Shown here: positions 50,246-58,973 of the stretch, one piece after another
Layout: the number at the start of each line of letters is the position of its first letter
Position numbering within the stretch: the first letter of the stretch is position 1
NCBI RefSeq assembly: GCF_019219825.1
Contig: NZ_JAHUXH010000032.1
Coordinates: 1-64,000 of the forward strand
Origin: Streptomyces sp. TRM70350
GTDB taxonomy: Bacteria; Actinomycetota; Actinomycetes; Streptomycetales; Streptomycetaceae
DNA length: 64,000 nt
Direction: 5' to 3'
Notes under the pieces: model-generated
Seen by the model: the letters and a program-made list of their open reading frames with translations, nothing else
Databases searched by the model: none
Told to the model about the DNA's origin: nothing
Position numbers and translations under genes: made by a program

Positions 50246-51709
50246 CTACGAGCACTTCACCTCGTCCCCCCGCACCACCCCGAACTCCCCCTCCCGCACA
50301 TCCGTCGCCTTCACCTTCCGTACCTGCCGGTAGTCCGTCCCGACGATCACCTTGAGCGTCGCGCCCTGTCCCTTGACCGGTCGCAGCTCGCTGCCGGGCA
50401 GGGCCGCCGCGAGGGACCTCGCGGAGCGGTCCCAACGGGGGTCGTAGGCGATGATCGTCCGGCGGACGGACTGGGTCGCGGCGTTCGTCGGCCGGCGGGT
50501 GGTGCTGAAGCCCGTGGCCGCCAGGGCGGCGTCCGCGCGGCGGCCGAGGCCGGGGGTCTTCGTGCCGTTCTCCACCTGGACGCGGATCTGCTGGGGTGCC
50601 ACCTCCACGCGTACCGACGTGTCCTTGGGGCGGCCCGCGGCCAGTGGCTTGTCGTCGCGCAGGGCCCGGAAGAGGCGGCCGGACCTCACGGGGTCCCACT
50701 TCAGGGTCGAACCGATGCCCTTCACGGGGTATCCCATCCGGCCGATGGGGACCGTCGCGAACTCCGAGGAGGACGGGGAGAAGCTGCGCATCGCCCGGCC
50801 GAGGTCCAGCAGTTCCTCCGTGCCGAAGCTCTTGTCCGCGCGGACGGAGCCCAGCACCGCCCGCATCACGTCCCGGAACTTCATCGGGTTCAGCAGCACC
50901 CCGGACGACGTCGACTGGTCGATCAGCGCGGCCAGGAAGTGCTGCTGGCGCTGCATCCGGCCGAGGTCGGACGCCCCGTCGACGTAGCGGGCGCGGACGT
51001 ACTGCAGGGCCTGGCCGCCCGAGAGCCGGTGTGTGCCGGCGGGGAGGTTCAGGCCGGTGTGGGAGTCCTTCAGCGGGCGCGCGGTGCAGATCTTCACGCC
51101 GCCGAGCACGTCCACCGTCCGCATGAAGCTGGTGAAGTCGATCTCCAGATAGTGGTCGATCTTCACGCGCGTCATGCGCTCGACCGTGCGCACGGTGAGC
51201 TGGGGCCCGCCCTCCGAGTACGCCGCGTTCAGCCTGACCGGATGCGCCGCGTGCCGCTTGCCGGTGGTGTGGTCGATGTGCGCGGGCAGCTCGGCGTAGG
51301 AGTCGCGCGGCAGGCTCACCACGCTGGCCCGCTTCCGGTCCTCCGAGATGTGCACGATCATGATCGTGTCGGTGCAGTGGCAGGGCGCCCCGCCGAGGCG
51401 GTACTTGCGCCGCTCGGCCTGGGAGATCTTGTCCCGGCCGTCGGTGCCGACCAGCAGCACGTTCATGCCGTGCCCGGCCCGCGGCCGGTTCTTCATGTCC
51501 CGGAACGGGTCGACCCGGGTGATGCCCGCGTCCAGGCTGCTGACCACCGCGTGCCCGATCCCGGCCGAGGCGAGGATCACCACGGACAGCGTGGTGATCG
51601 CCCGCATGGCCCAACGCGGCTTCTTCCGCCGTACGGGCGGACGCACCGCGGGGCGGGGTTGCGGGCGGCGCTGCGGCCGGGCAGGGGACCGAGGCGGCGA
51701 GGCGGGCAT
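50246..51709 (-). CDS. LCP family protein 2 with LytR_C domain
   Basis: The 487-residue product (ATG 51709 after GGAGG) has a basic Pro/Arg lead, a membrane span (about 37-58, AITTLSVVILASAGIGHAVV) and the LCP domain. The LCP motifs are VLLVGTDGRDKIS, CTDTIMIVHISEDRKRASVV, SLPRDSYAELP, RLNAAYSEGGPQLTVRTVER and QALQYVRARYVDGASDLGRM. About 385-485 is the LytR_C domain (IRVQVENGTKTPGLGRRADA). The usual Arg before Asp in the RTD motif is Cys (HCTDT). The frame is open far upstream, but that part is antisense to the glycosyltransferase gene and is not used. Confidence 0.92.
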   Translation of the reverse strand: MPASPPRSPARPQRRPQPRPAVRPPVRRKKPRWAMRAITTLSVVILASAGIGHAVVSSLDAGITRVDPFRDMKNRPRAGHGMNVLLVGTDGRDKISQAERRKYRLGGAPCHCTDTIMIVHISEDRKRASVVSLPRDSYAELPAHIDHTTGKRHAAHPVRLNAAYSEGGPQLTVRTVERMTRVKIDHYLEIDFTSFMRTVDVLGGVKICTARPLKDSHTGLNLPAGTHRLSGGQALQYVRARYVDGASDLGRMQRQQHFLAALIDQSTSSGVLLNPMKFRDVMRAVLGSVRADKSFGTEELLDLGRAMRSFSPSSSEFATVPIGRMGYPVKGIGSTLKWDPVRSGRLFRALRDDKPLAAGRPKDTSVRVEVAPQQIRVQVENGTKTPGLGRRADAALAATGFSTTRRPTNAATQSVRRTIIAYDPRWDRSARSLAAALPGSELRPVKGQGATLKVIVGTDYRQVRKVKATDVREGEFGVVRGDEVKCS

Positions 51710-51847
51710 GGGAAAACCTCCGCTGGAGCGGGCGCTGCGGTCGTACGTGGGATCATGAGCACCGTAGGCCCATACGATCTGTGGCCCGGTGCACCGCCAC
51801 GGGCGGGGCGTCTCGCTGTCCCCCGTTCGCGGTAACGTGAGCCCCCT

Positions 51848-52882
51848 ATGAACGCCAATCCCGACGTGCAGCTCCCCGCCGTGTCCGTGATCATGCCCGT
51901 CCTCAACGAGGAGCGGCATCTGCGCGGCGCCGTCCACGCGATCCTCGCCCAGGAGTACGCCGGCGAGATGGAGGTCGTGATCGCCCTCGGCCCGTCCACG
52001 GACCGCACGGACGAGATCGCGGCCGAGCTGGTCGCCGAGGACCCCCGGGTGCACACGGTCCCCAACCCGACCGGCCGGACGCCCGCCGCGCTGAACGCCG
52101 CGATCAAGGCCTCCCGGCACCCGATCGTGGTCCGCGTCGACGGCCACGGCATGCTGTCCCCGAACTACATCGCGACCGCCGTACGGCTCCTGGAGGAGAC
52201 CGGCGCGCAGAACGTCGGCGGCATCATGCACGCCGAGGGCGAGAACGACTGGGAGCACGCCGTCGCCGCCGCGATGACGTCGAAGATCGGCGTCGGGAAC
52301 GCCGCGTTCCACACCGGCGGCCAGGCGGGGCCCGCGGAGACCGTCTACCTCGGCGTCTTCCGCCGCGCGGCTCTCGAACAACAGGGCGGGTACAACGAGG
52401 AGTTCATCCGCGCCCAGGACTGGGAGCTGAACTTCCGGATCCGCGAGGCGGGCGGGCTGATCTGGTTCTCGCCGGAGCTGAAGGTGTCGTACCGGCCGCG
52501 GCCCAGCGTGAGGGCGCTGGCCAAGCAGTACAAGGACTACGGCCGTTGGCGGCACGTCGTCGCCCGCTACCACGCCGGTTCCATCAACCTGCGCTACCTC
52601 GCCCCGCCGACCGCCGTGTGCGCGATCGCGGCCGGTCTGGTCGTGGGCGCCGCGCTGACGCCGTGGGGGTTCGTGATCCCCGGCGGCTACCTGGCGGCGA
52701 TCGCCCTCGGCTCCGTACCGGCGGGCAAGGGCCTGCCCCTGAAGGCCCGGCTGCAGATCCCCGTCGCCCTCGCCACGATGCACATGTCGTGGGGGTACGG
52801 CTTCCTGACCAGCCCCAGGTCGCTGGCGAGGCGGGTCATCGCGTCCCGGCGGCCGGCCGTGCGGGACTCCGCCTCCGCGTGA
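51848..52882 (+). CDS. Family 2 glycosyltransferase
   Basis: The 344-residue product starts at ATG 51848, with TAACGT at 51833-51838. The GT-A domain has VSVIMPVLNEERHLRGAVHA, VIALGPSTDRTDEI and a DxD-like VRVDGHGMLSP; the acceptor part is NEEFIRAQDWELNFRIREAG (ED-type base). About 250-310 holds two or three hydrophobic helices (TAVCAIAAGLVVGAALTPWG), so it is membrane-associated like polymer-building transferases. It stands among LCP genes, suggesting it makes or extends the glycopolymer they attach. Confidence 0.9.
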   Translation: MNANPDVQLPAVSVIMPVLNEERHLRGAVHAILAQEYAGEMEVVIALGPSTDRTDEIAAELVAEDPRVHTVPNPTGRTPAALNAAIKASRHPIVVRVDGHGMLSPNYIATAVRLLEETGAQNVGGIMHAEGENDWEHAVAAAMTSKIGVGNAAFHTGGQAGPAETVYLGVFRRAALEQQGGYNEEFIRAQDWELNFRIREAGGLIWFSPELKVSYRPRPSVRALAKQYKDYGRWRHVVARYHAGSINLRYLAPPTAVCAIAAGLVVGAALTPWGFVIPGGYLAAIALGSVPAGKGLPLKARLQIPVALATMHMSWGYGFLTSPRSLARRVIASRRPAVRDSASA

Positions 52883-52890
52883 GCGTCCCT

Positions 52891-52918
52891 CGGGGGCGTG
52901 CCACCGGGCACGCCCCCG
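52891..52918. terminator. 12-bp stem between convergent genes
   Basis: CGGGGGCGTGCC and GGCACGCCCCCG pair perfectly around ACCG, between the glycosyltransferase stop (52882) and the LCP 3 stop (52926). Confidence 0.88.
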
Positions 52919-52925
52919 GCGCGCT

Positions 52926-54611
52926 CTACCAGCGGTAGGGCGCGTACACGTCCATGCACTGGCCGCGGTCCGACCCGTTGATCGCGCCCGCCGACTCCGG
53001 CACGTCCCCGGCCTCCGGGGCCGTCTGCTTCGGGTACGTCGTCCCGCTGCGCCAGTCGGCGCCCACGACCAGCGTGACCCCGCTGACATCGGTCGACTTC
53101 TGCACCGAACTCAGCGGTATCCCGAGGGACTTGGCGACCCGCTGGGCGTCGCCCTCCAGTTCGGCGCTCGGGTAGCGGACGACCGTCTTCTCCACGGACA
53201 GCCCGCCGGTCGTGTCCGCCGCGGCCCGCGTGAAGCCCTTCTCCACGAGCGCCGCGGCGAGCGCACCCGCCCGACCGTCGACCGCGCCCTCGGAGTCGGA
53301 CCGGGTGGCGTTCTGCACCAGGACCCCGATCTCGGCGTCGTCGGCTGCGGGGTCGCCGGACTCCTTCTGCAAGCTCTCCTGAGTGCTCCCGGTCTTCTCC
53401 GACGACGCCTTGCCGTTCTTGTCGAAGGCCACGTCGTCCCGGATCATCGCCCAGATCTTCTCGGCGTCCGCCCCGGCCGGCACCAGATGGTTGGCGTTCT
53501 GCGGGTCGGTGACCGTCGGCAGGGTCGTCATGGTGATGCGGTTCGTCGGCACCGTCTTCAACTGCATGGCGAGGTCGTACAGCTGCTCCACCCTGCCGAT
53601 CTCCTCCGAGACCTTCAGCGCCTTCGTGGCCGTCTCGGCGAGGTTCATCAGCCGGCCGGTGTCCGTGAAGACGTTCTGCTGCTTCAGGGTGCGGATCATC
53701 GAGTTCATGTACATGTGCTGGGCCTTGGCCCGGCCCACGTCGCTGTAGAAGGCGTGCCGGGTGCGCAGCCACTGCAACGCCTGCTTGCCCTGCACCTTCT
53801 GCTTGCCGGCCTTCAGCTTCAGCCCGGAGCCGCCGGGCACGCCGGGCAGCGGGCGGTCCCACACGTTCTGCCGCACACAGACCTCGACGCCGCCGACCGC
53901 GTCGGCGATGCTGACCACACCCGCGAAGTCGATCGTCATCCAGTGGTCGATGTAGACCCCGGTGAGGTTCTCCCAGGTGGTCAGCGTGCAGCCGGCGCCG
54001 CCCCGGGCGAGGGACTCGTTGATGATCCGGTTGGTCGCCGGGTAGGTCTCGCCGGTCTCCGGGTCCGTGCACGCGGGTATGTCCACCCGGGTGTCACGCG
54101 GGATGCTCACCACGGAGGCGCTCTTGCGGTCCGCCGAGAGGTGGACCAGCATCTGCACGTCCGCGAGCGGCTTGCTGCCGACGCTGCTCCTGGAGCCGCC
54201 GAGTTCCAGGTTCTCCGCCGTGTTCCGGCTGTCGGAGCCGATCAGCAGGATGTTCAGCGGCGTCTGCCCGGCCGCGTTCGGCTGAGGCTTCTCGGCCTTG
54301 GAGTCACCGCCGCTGCGCCGGCCGGTCTCCAGGTTGTCGTTGAGGTTCTGGTAGTAGAGGTAGCCCGCGCCGGCGGTGCCGAGTATGACCACCGACAGCA
54401 CCGTCGCCGACCAGCGCAGCGCACGCCGTCTGCGCGGGCTCCGCGCGGTGCCGCGGCGCCCCCCGCGCCGCCCGCCGCCGCCGTGCCGCCCGCCGCCGTG
54501 CCGCCCGCGGCCGTCCGCCGCGTCCGTGGATCCCTCGTCCCGCGTGGTGGGGAACCCCGTGCCCTCGTCCTCCACCACGGGCACCTCTTTGCGCACACCC
54601 GTCTGCGCCAC
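52926..54611 (-). CDS. LCP family protein 3 with LytR_C domain
   Basis: The 561-residue product (GTG 54611 after GGGAGGG) has a Gly/Arg/His-rich lead, a membrane span (about 67-88, LRWSATVLSVVILGTAGAGY) and the LCP domain. The LCP motifs are ILLIGSDSRNTAEN, LADVQMLVHLSADRKSASVV, SIPRDTRVDIP, VEVCVRQNVWDRPL and QALQWLRTRHAFYSDVGRAK. LytR_C spans about 430-530 (IGVLVQNATRSDSEGAVDGR). Its RTD-equivalent reads LAD, losing the Arg. It has Cys pairs in CTDPETG and GAGCTLTTW. It lies 93 bp downstream of LCP 4 in the same direction. Confidence 0.93.
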   Translation of the reverse strand: MAQTGVRKEVPVVEDEGTGFPTTRDEGSTDAADGRGRHGGGRHGGGGRRGGRRGTARSPRRRRALRWSATVLSVVILGTAGAGYLYYQNLNDNLETGRRSGGDSKAEKPQPNAAGQTPLNILLIGSDSRNTAENLELGGSRSSVGSKPLADVQMLVHLSADRKSASVVSIPRDTRVDIPACTDPETGETYPATNRIINESLARGGAGCTLTTWENLTGVYIDHWMTIDFAGVVSIADAVGGVEVCVRQNVWDRPLPGVPGGSGLKLKAGKQKVQGKQALQWLRTRHAFYSDVGRAKAQHMYMNSMIRTLKQQNVFTDTGRLMNLAETATKALKVSEEIGRVEQLYDLAMQLKTVPTNRITMTTLPTVTDPQNANHLVPAGADAEKIWAMIRDDVAFDKNGKASSEKTGSTQESLQKESGDPAADDAEIGVLVQNATRSDSEGAVDGRAGALAAALVEKGFTRAAADTTGGLSVEKTVVRYPSAELEGDAQRVAKSLGIPLSSVQKSTDVSGVTLVVGADWRSGTTYPKQTAPEAGDVPESAGAINGSDRGQCMDVYAPYRW

Positions 54612-54704
54612 TTGCCTGCCCTCCCACCCCTGCGCCTGCCCACACGGGTCCGCCCCGCGCCAAGTCAGACGCGCGACGGACCCGTTGGGTTACCCCCCAA
54701 TTCA

Positions 54705-56441
54705 CTATTGGGCGCACTCGACCTTGTCTGCCGTGGACTTCTCGACGTCCGGCGCCTTCGTCGGAGCGGTGAGGGAGACGCCCGCACCCTTGAAGTCCTT
54801 GCCCAGCGTCAGCGTCATCGTGGGCAGGCCCTGGGAGTTCTCCACGCTCTCGCCGGGCTTCATCGCGGACCCGGCCAGGCCCATGATGGCGGCCAGCCTG
54901 CGTGCCTGGTCCGCCTGCTCGGGCGCGTACTCCAGGGTGGTCTTGCTCAGTTCCTCGTCCGCGTTGCCCGCGTTCTCGGACTTCGTCACGCCCTCGTCGT
55001 TCTGCAGCCAGTTGAGGGTCTCCTGGGCGCTGCCCGCCGGGGCGCCGCCGTTGAGGATCCGCACCCGCACCTCGGAGGGGTCGGCCTTGCTGCCCTTGAG
55101 CCGGGCGGCCACCGAGGCCTTCTCCTGCGCCTTCTGCTGTTTGACCTCGGTGAAGGAGACGTCGTTCTTGATGGCCTCGAAGACCTCGGGTGCCTTCGTC
55201 TGGTCGACCACGACGGTCGCCTTCACCGTCTCGGCCGGGTTGTCGACGACCGGCACGGTGGTGAACGTCAGGTTCTTGGTGTTGAGCTTGCCCAGCTCCA
55301 GACCGAGGTCCTTGAGCTTGCCGATGCTGTCCAGCTGGGAGTCGACGGTCAGCGCCTTGGTGCCCGCCTCGGCCAGCTTCAGCATCTTCGACGGGTTGGT
55401 GAGCGTGTCGTTGGACTTCAGCTTGCGCATCAGCGCGCTGAGGAACTGCTGCTGGAGGTTGATCCGGCTCAGGTCGCCGCCGGTGCCCACGGAGTGCCGG
55501 GTGCGGACGTACGCCAGCGCCTGCTCGCCCTCGATGGTGTGCGTGCCGGCCGGCAGGTTCAGCTTGGAGTCCCGGTCGTTGATGTCCTTGGCCAGACACA
55601 CCTCGACGCCGCCGACCGCCGTGGTCAGCGTCTTGACCGCGTTGAAGTCGGCGACCATGAAGTTGTCCGGCGTGATCCCGGTCAGCTCGGTGACCGTGCG
55701 CATGGTGCAGGAGGGGGTCCGTCCGCTCTGGCCGAGGCTGGTGTTGAAGCGGACGTTCGTCGAGCCCGGGATCACCTTGGTGGAGCCGTCCGCCTGCGTG
55801 GTCGGGCAGTCCGGGACGTCCACGATCAGGTCGCGGGGGATGCTGAGCGCGGTCGCGTTGGAGCGGTCCTTGGACACGTGCAGCAGGATGGTGGTGTCCG
55901 CGTGGCCGGGGCTGCCCGCGTCGCCGTAGGACTCGTTGCCCGCGCCGGTGCGCTTGTCGGTGCCGATCAGCAGGATGTTGATGGCCTTGTCCTTCTGGAA
56001 GCCACCGGTGCTGGCGCCGTCGTCGGCGACGGAGGTGATGTTGTCGTTGAGGTGCTCGATGTAGATGTATCCGGCGCCCGCCACCGCGAGGAGGATGAAG
56101 GCCATGGTGCCGCCGGTCCACAGCACGGCCTTCTTCCCGTTCGCCTTCTTCGCGGGTCGGCGGCCACGTCGTGCCGACGGGGGTTCGGCGGGTGCGCCGC
56201 GGCGCCTGCGCGGGCCCGGGATCTCATGGCCCGGGGCGTTCTGCTGCTGACGGCCGGGGACCGGCGTACGGGCGCGGGGGGATCCGCCGGTGCCGCGGGA
56301 GCCTGCTCTGCGCGGGCCGGGAACCGTCGACTGCGGTGCGGAAGGACTCAGTCGCAGTTCGTATTCGCCGGTGTTCGGATTGAGTACCCACTGGTCTGCG
56401 GGGTCGATGTTCTCCGCCCGCCCACGGCCTTGCGCGTCCAC
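54705..56441 (-). CDS. LCP family protein 4 with LytR_C domain
   Basis: The 578-residue product is best started at GTG 56441 (VDAQGRGRAENIDPADQWVL) with GGAGGA 11 nt upstream. The N-terminus carries WVLNPNTGEYELRL, then a basic region, a membrane span (about 106-127, AVLWTGGTMAFILLAVAGAG) and the LCP domain. The LCP motifs are NILLIGTDKRTGAGNESYGD, ADTTILLHVSKDRSNATALS, IPRDLIVDVPDC and ALAYVRTRHSVGTGGDLSRI. LytR_C follows (VRVRILNGGAPAGSAQETLN). All main lipid-phosphate-binding Arg/Asp positions are present. It is the second of three leftward LCP genes. Confidence 0.93.
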   Translation of the reverse strand: MDAQGRGRAENIDPADQWVLNPNTGEYELRLSPSAPQSTVPGPRRAGSRGTGGSPRARTPVPGRQQQNAPGHEIPGPRRRRGAPAEPPSARRGRRPAKKANGKKAVLWTGGTMAFILLAVAGAGYIYIEHLNDNITSVADDGASTGGFQKDKAINILLIGTDKRTGAGNESYGDAGSPGHADTTILLHVSKDRSNATALSIPRDLIVDVPDCPTTQADGSTKVIPGSTNVRFNTSLGQSGRTPSCTMRTVTELTGITPDNFMVADFNAVKTLTTAVGGVEVCLAKDINDRDSKLNLPAGTHTIEGEQALAYVRTRHSVGTGGDLSRINLQQQFLSALMRKLKSNDTLTNPSKMLKLAEAGTKALTVDSQLDSIGKLKDLGLELGKLNTKNLTFTTVPVVDNPAETVKATVVVDQTKAPEVFEAIKNDVSFTEVKQQKAQEKASVAARLKGSKADPSEVRVRILNGGAPAGSAQETLNWLQNDEGVTKSENAGNADEELSKTTLEYAPEQADQARRLAAIMGLAGSAMKPGESVENSQGLPTMTLTLGKDFKGAGVSLTAPTKAPDVEKSTADKVECAQ

Positions 56442-56687
56442 GGTTGTCTGAATCCTCCGTCGGGGCCACGCGGCGCCTTCCCCCTTGAGGCGCTCGGTCT
56501 CGTACAAACCACGTACACAGTGCGCGACCCCGGAAATGGACTGCGTGGCCGGGGGTCGGGTGCACCGAAGCGCTCACACTATCCGGCCAGTTCAGCGCCG
56601 AGCGACGGCGGTGACCAATTCCACGTCCCTACAACTGGGCAATCCGCCCATTTCCTGGAACGAAAGTTCGCCGACTTGGTGCCCGCT

Positions 56688-57953
56688 TTACCGGCAGCCG
56701 TCCTCGGCGGCGGTCTTCCCGCTGAACGTGGGCGCCGGGGAAACCGGGGCCAGGAGGGAATCGGCGTACTCCCCGTAACCGTCCGACTGCGAATCCGCAC
56801 CCCCGCTCCCCTCCGAGGAGCTTTCGCGGAAATCCAGCACGGCCTTCCCCGAGACCCGCACCGGGGCGTCGGTGCGCAACCGCTCGAAGAGCCGCTCGGC
56901 TTCGGGTTCCCTCAACTGGTCGCGATTGGCATTGCGGGCATAGGACTCCCGCGGCACTGTCAGGAACTGCACGCGTTCCGTGGGAATGTCGCGCAGCCCA
57001 CGGACAAGGTCGTACAAACCGCGCAGACTTGCCAGCCCCGGGTCCGTGGTGAGCGACGAGGTGGCCGCGTCCAGCACGGGGTACAGCTTCACGGGATTCA
57101 GCAGTACGTCACTGCCGCGCAGCTTCTGCACCAGCGCCGCGAGGAATCGCTGCTGGCGCTCCATCCGGTCGGTGTCGCTGCCGTCGCCGAGGGACTTGCG
57201 GGCGCGGACGTAGCCGAGGGCCTGCTCGCCGTCGAGCGTCACGGTGCCCGCGGGCAGCCGGAGCTTGGCCTCCTTGTCGACGATCGGCTCGGCCAGGCAG
57301 ATCCGTACGCCGCCGACGGCGTCGACCAGCTTCTTGAACCCGCTGAAGTCGACGACCGCGTGATGGTCGATCCGGATGTCCGTCATCCGCTCGACGGTAC
57401 GGATCGTGCAGGCCGAACCGCCCGTCTCGAAGGCGTGGTTGAACATCGCGAACACCGGGTCGGTGCGGCTGCCGTCCGGGCGCCGGCAGCTCGGGACGTC
57501 CACCATCAGGTCGCGGGGGATCGAGACGGCGGTGGCGCTGCGGCGCCCGGCCGACAGATGCAACAGGATGGTGGTGTCGGACCGCTCGGTCCCGGTGTCC
57601 CGCCCGTACGTGCGGTTGCCCGCCCCGGCCCGTGAGTCCGACCCGACGAGCAGGATGTTCTGCGCGCCCCGCACCAGCGCGGTGGGCCGCTCCCGCTCGT
57701 AGCGCGCGAGCTCGGCGGCCGCGGCCTCGTCGGGCGTGATGTTCCCGTCGAGCTTGGCGTACACGATCCACCCGGCGGCCAGCGCGCCCGCGACGACCGC
57801 CGCGACCCCCGCCGTGCCGCCCCGTATCCAGCGCCGCCGGCGTCGGCGTATGAGCCCGTCGCCGGTCGCCGACACCCCGGCGCCCGGCCCGAGAACCACC
57901 GCCGGCGTGTCGTCGTCCGGACCCCCGGATGGCATGCCTGCGGTGTCCCTCAC
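56688..57953 (-). CDS. LCP family protein 5
   Basis: The 421-residue product is started at GTG 57953, which has GAGGGGTGG 8 nt upstream (the in-frame GTG at 57965 lacks a spaced site). It has a membrane span (about 42-63, RGGTAGVAAVVAGALAAGWI) and the LCP domain. The motifs are NILLVGSDSRAGAGNRTYGR, RSDTTILLHLSAGRRSATAV, SIPRDLMVDVPSC, VGGVRICLAEPIVDKEAKLR and ALGYVRARKSLGDGSDTDRM. There is no LytR_C domain. It is closest in layout to LCP 4 and lies 246 bp upstream of it. Confidence 0.93.
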   Translation of the reverse strand: MRDTAGMPSGGPDDDTPAVVLGPGAGVSATGDGLIRRRRRRWIRGGTAGVAAVVAGALAAGWIVYAKLDGNITPDEAAAAELARYERERPTALVRGAQNILLVGSDSRAGAGNRTYGRDTGTERSDTTILLHLSAGRRSATAVSIPRDLMVDVPSCRRPDGSRTDPVFAMFNHAFETGGSACTIRTVERMTDIRIDHHAVVDFSGFKKLVDAVGGVRICLAEPIVDKEAKLRLPAGTVTLDGEQALGYVRARKSLGDGSDTDRMERQQRFLAALVQKLRGSDVLLNPVKLYPVLDAATSSLTTDPGLASLRGLYDLVRGLRDIPTERVQFLTVPRESYARNANRDQLREPEAERLFERLRTDAPVRVSGKAVLDFRESSSEGSGGADSQSDGYGEYADSLLAPVSPAPTFSGKTAAEDGCR

Positions 57954-58112
57954 GACGGAATCCACCCCTCATGGAGTCTTGTGACACTGCTCCTACGACC
58001 ATGACCCGGACGGGGTGGGGGCGCGGGTGGGGGTGGGCTGAACGGGTGAGGCGACCGGCCGCAACGGCGCCGCGGACCACCGACGGCACATCGCGGCCCT
58101 CCAGCGGAGCGC

Positions 58113-58868
58113 TCAGCGGGCCGTCGCCGTGACGCGCTCGGCCTCGATCCGCTTGGCCAGGGACTCGCCGTCCAGCCGGTCCAGGTTCCGGCACAGCACC
58201 ACGGACCCGCCGATGGCGAGCGGCGCGTACAGCCCGGCGCTGAGGCCCTCCCAGGTGTCGTACGGCAGTGCGGACAGGATCCGCGATCCGGGCCCCGTCA
58301 GATCCAGCCCGGGCGCGTCGCCCGCCGCCCGCTCCACGACCTCCGCCGCGGTGTACTCCGCCCCGGCCACGATCAGCGCGGGCGCCTCCGGGTCCACCGG
58401 CGCGTACGGCGTGAACCGGTCGCCGTGACTCGGCACGTCCACGGCGTAGTCGGCGTACCCCTCCGGCGGCGACGGGAAGCGCCGCCCCAGCGGTGCCAGC
58501 GACAGCGCGTACCGCTCGCCGCGGCAGGCGAGCCCGTCCTCGAACCGGCCGGGCCCGGCCACCACGAAGTCCGCCCAGGCCGGATCGCCGTCCATGTCCG
58601 CGAGCACGCCGACCGACGAACACGCCAGCAGCCACACCGCCGTCTGCCAATGCGCGGGCAGCAGCAGCGCCACCCGGTCGCCGGGCTCGGCCGACAGTCC
58701 GTCCTGGATCAGGTTCGCCGTCTTGGCCACCCAATTGGCGAAGGTGGCCACGGACAGTTCGACCCGTTCTCCGGTGGCGTCGTCGTAGAACGTGACCAGG
58801 GGGCGCGCGGGGTCCGCGGCGAGCGCGGAACGCAGCAGGTCGGCAGGGGTGCGATCGGTGGCGTTCAC
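58113..58868 (-). CDS. TIGR03089-family protein
   Basis: The 251-residue product (GTG 58868) resembles the N-terminal portion of AMP-binding (acyl-CoA synthetase) enzymes: ARPLVTFYDDATGERVELSV, then FANWVAKTANLIQDGLSAEP and DRVALLLPAHWQTAVWLLAC. It lacks the ATP-binding loop (STGTTGxPK) and the C-terminal lid. This short form is the actinobacterial TIGR03089 family of unknown function. It overlaps nothing and is the first leftward gene of the LCP block, so co-transcription with LCP 5 (160 bp apart) is possible. Confidence 0.83.
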   Translation of the reverse strand: MNATDRTPADLLRSALAADPARPLVTFYDDATGERVELSVATFANWVAKTANLIQDGLSAEPGDRVALLLPAHWQTAVWLLACSSVGVLADMDGDPAWADFVVAGPGRFEDGLACRGERYALSLAPLGRRFPSPPEGYADYAVDVPSHGDRFTPYAPVDPEAPALIVAGAEYTAAEVVERAAGDAPGLDLTGPGSRILSALPYDTWEGLSAGLYAPLAIGGSVVLCRNLDRLDGESLAKRIEAERVTATAR

Positions 58869-58973
58869 CTGCGCAAGCGTACGCGCGCGGCCGGGCGCGC
58901 ATCGAGTGGCGGGGCCACCGGTTCGGGCGAATCCGCCCCGACGGCACGTCAATTCCCCGATGGACAGATTTAT

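Noticed and set aside
51710..53089. Upstream extension of the LCP 2 frame
   Set aside because: The extension is antisense to the glycosyltransferase; the ATG at 51709 has a good ribosome-binding site.
53487..57635. 1382-codon plus-strand ORF
   Set aside because: It lies antisense to three LCP genes that have full domain structure; no family resemblance.
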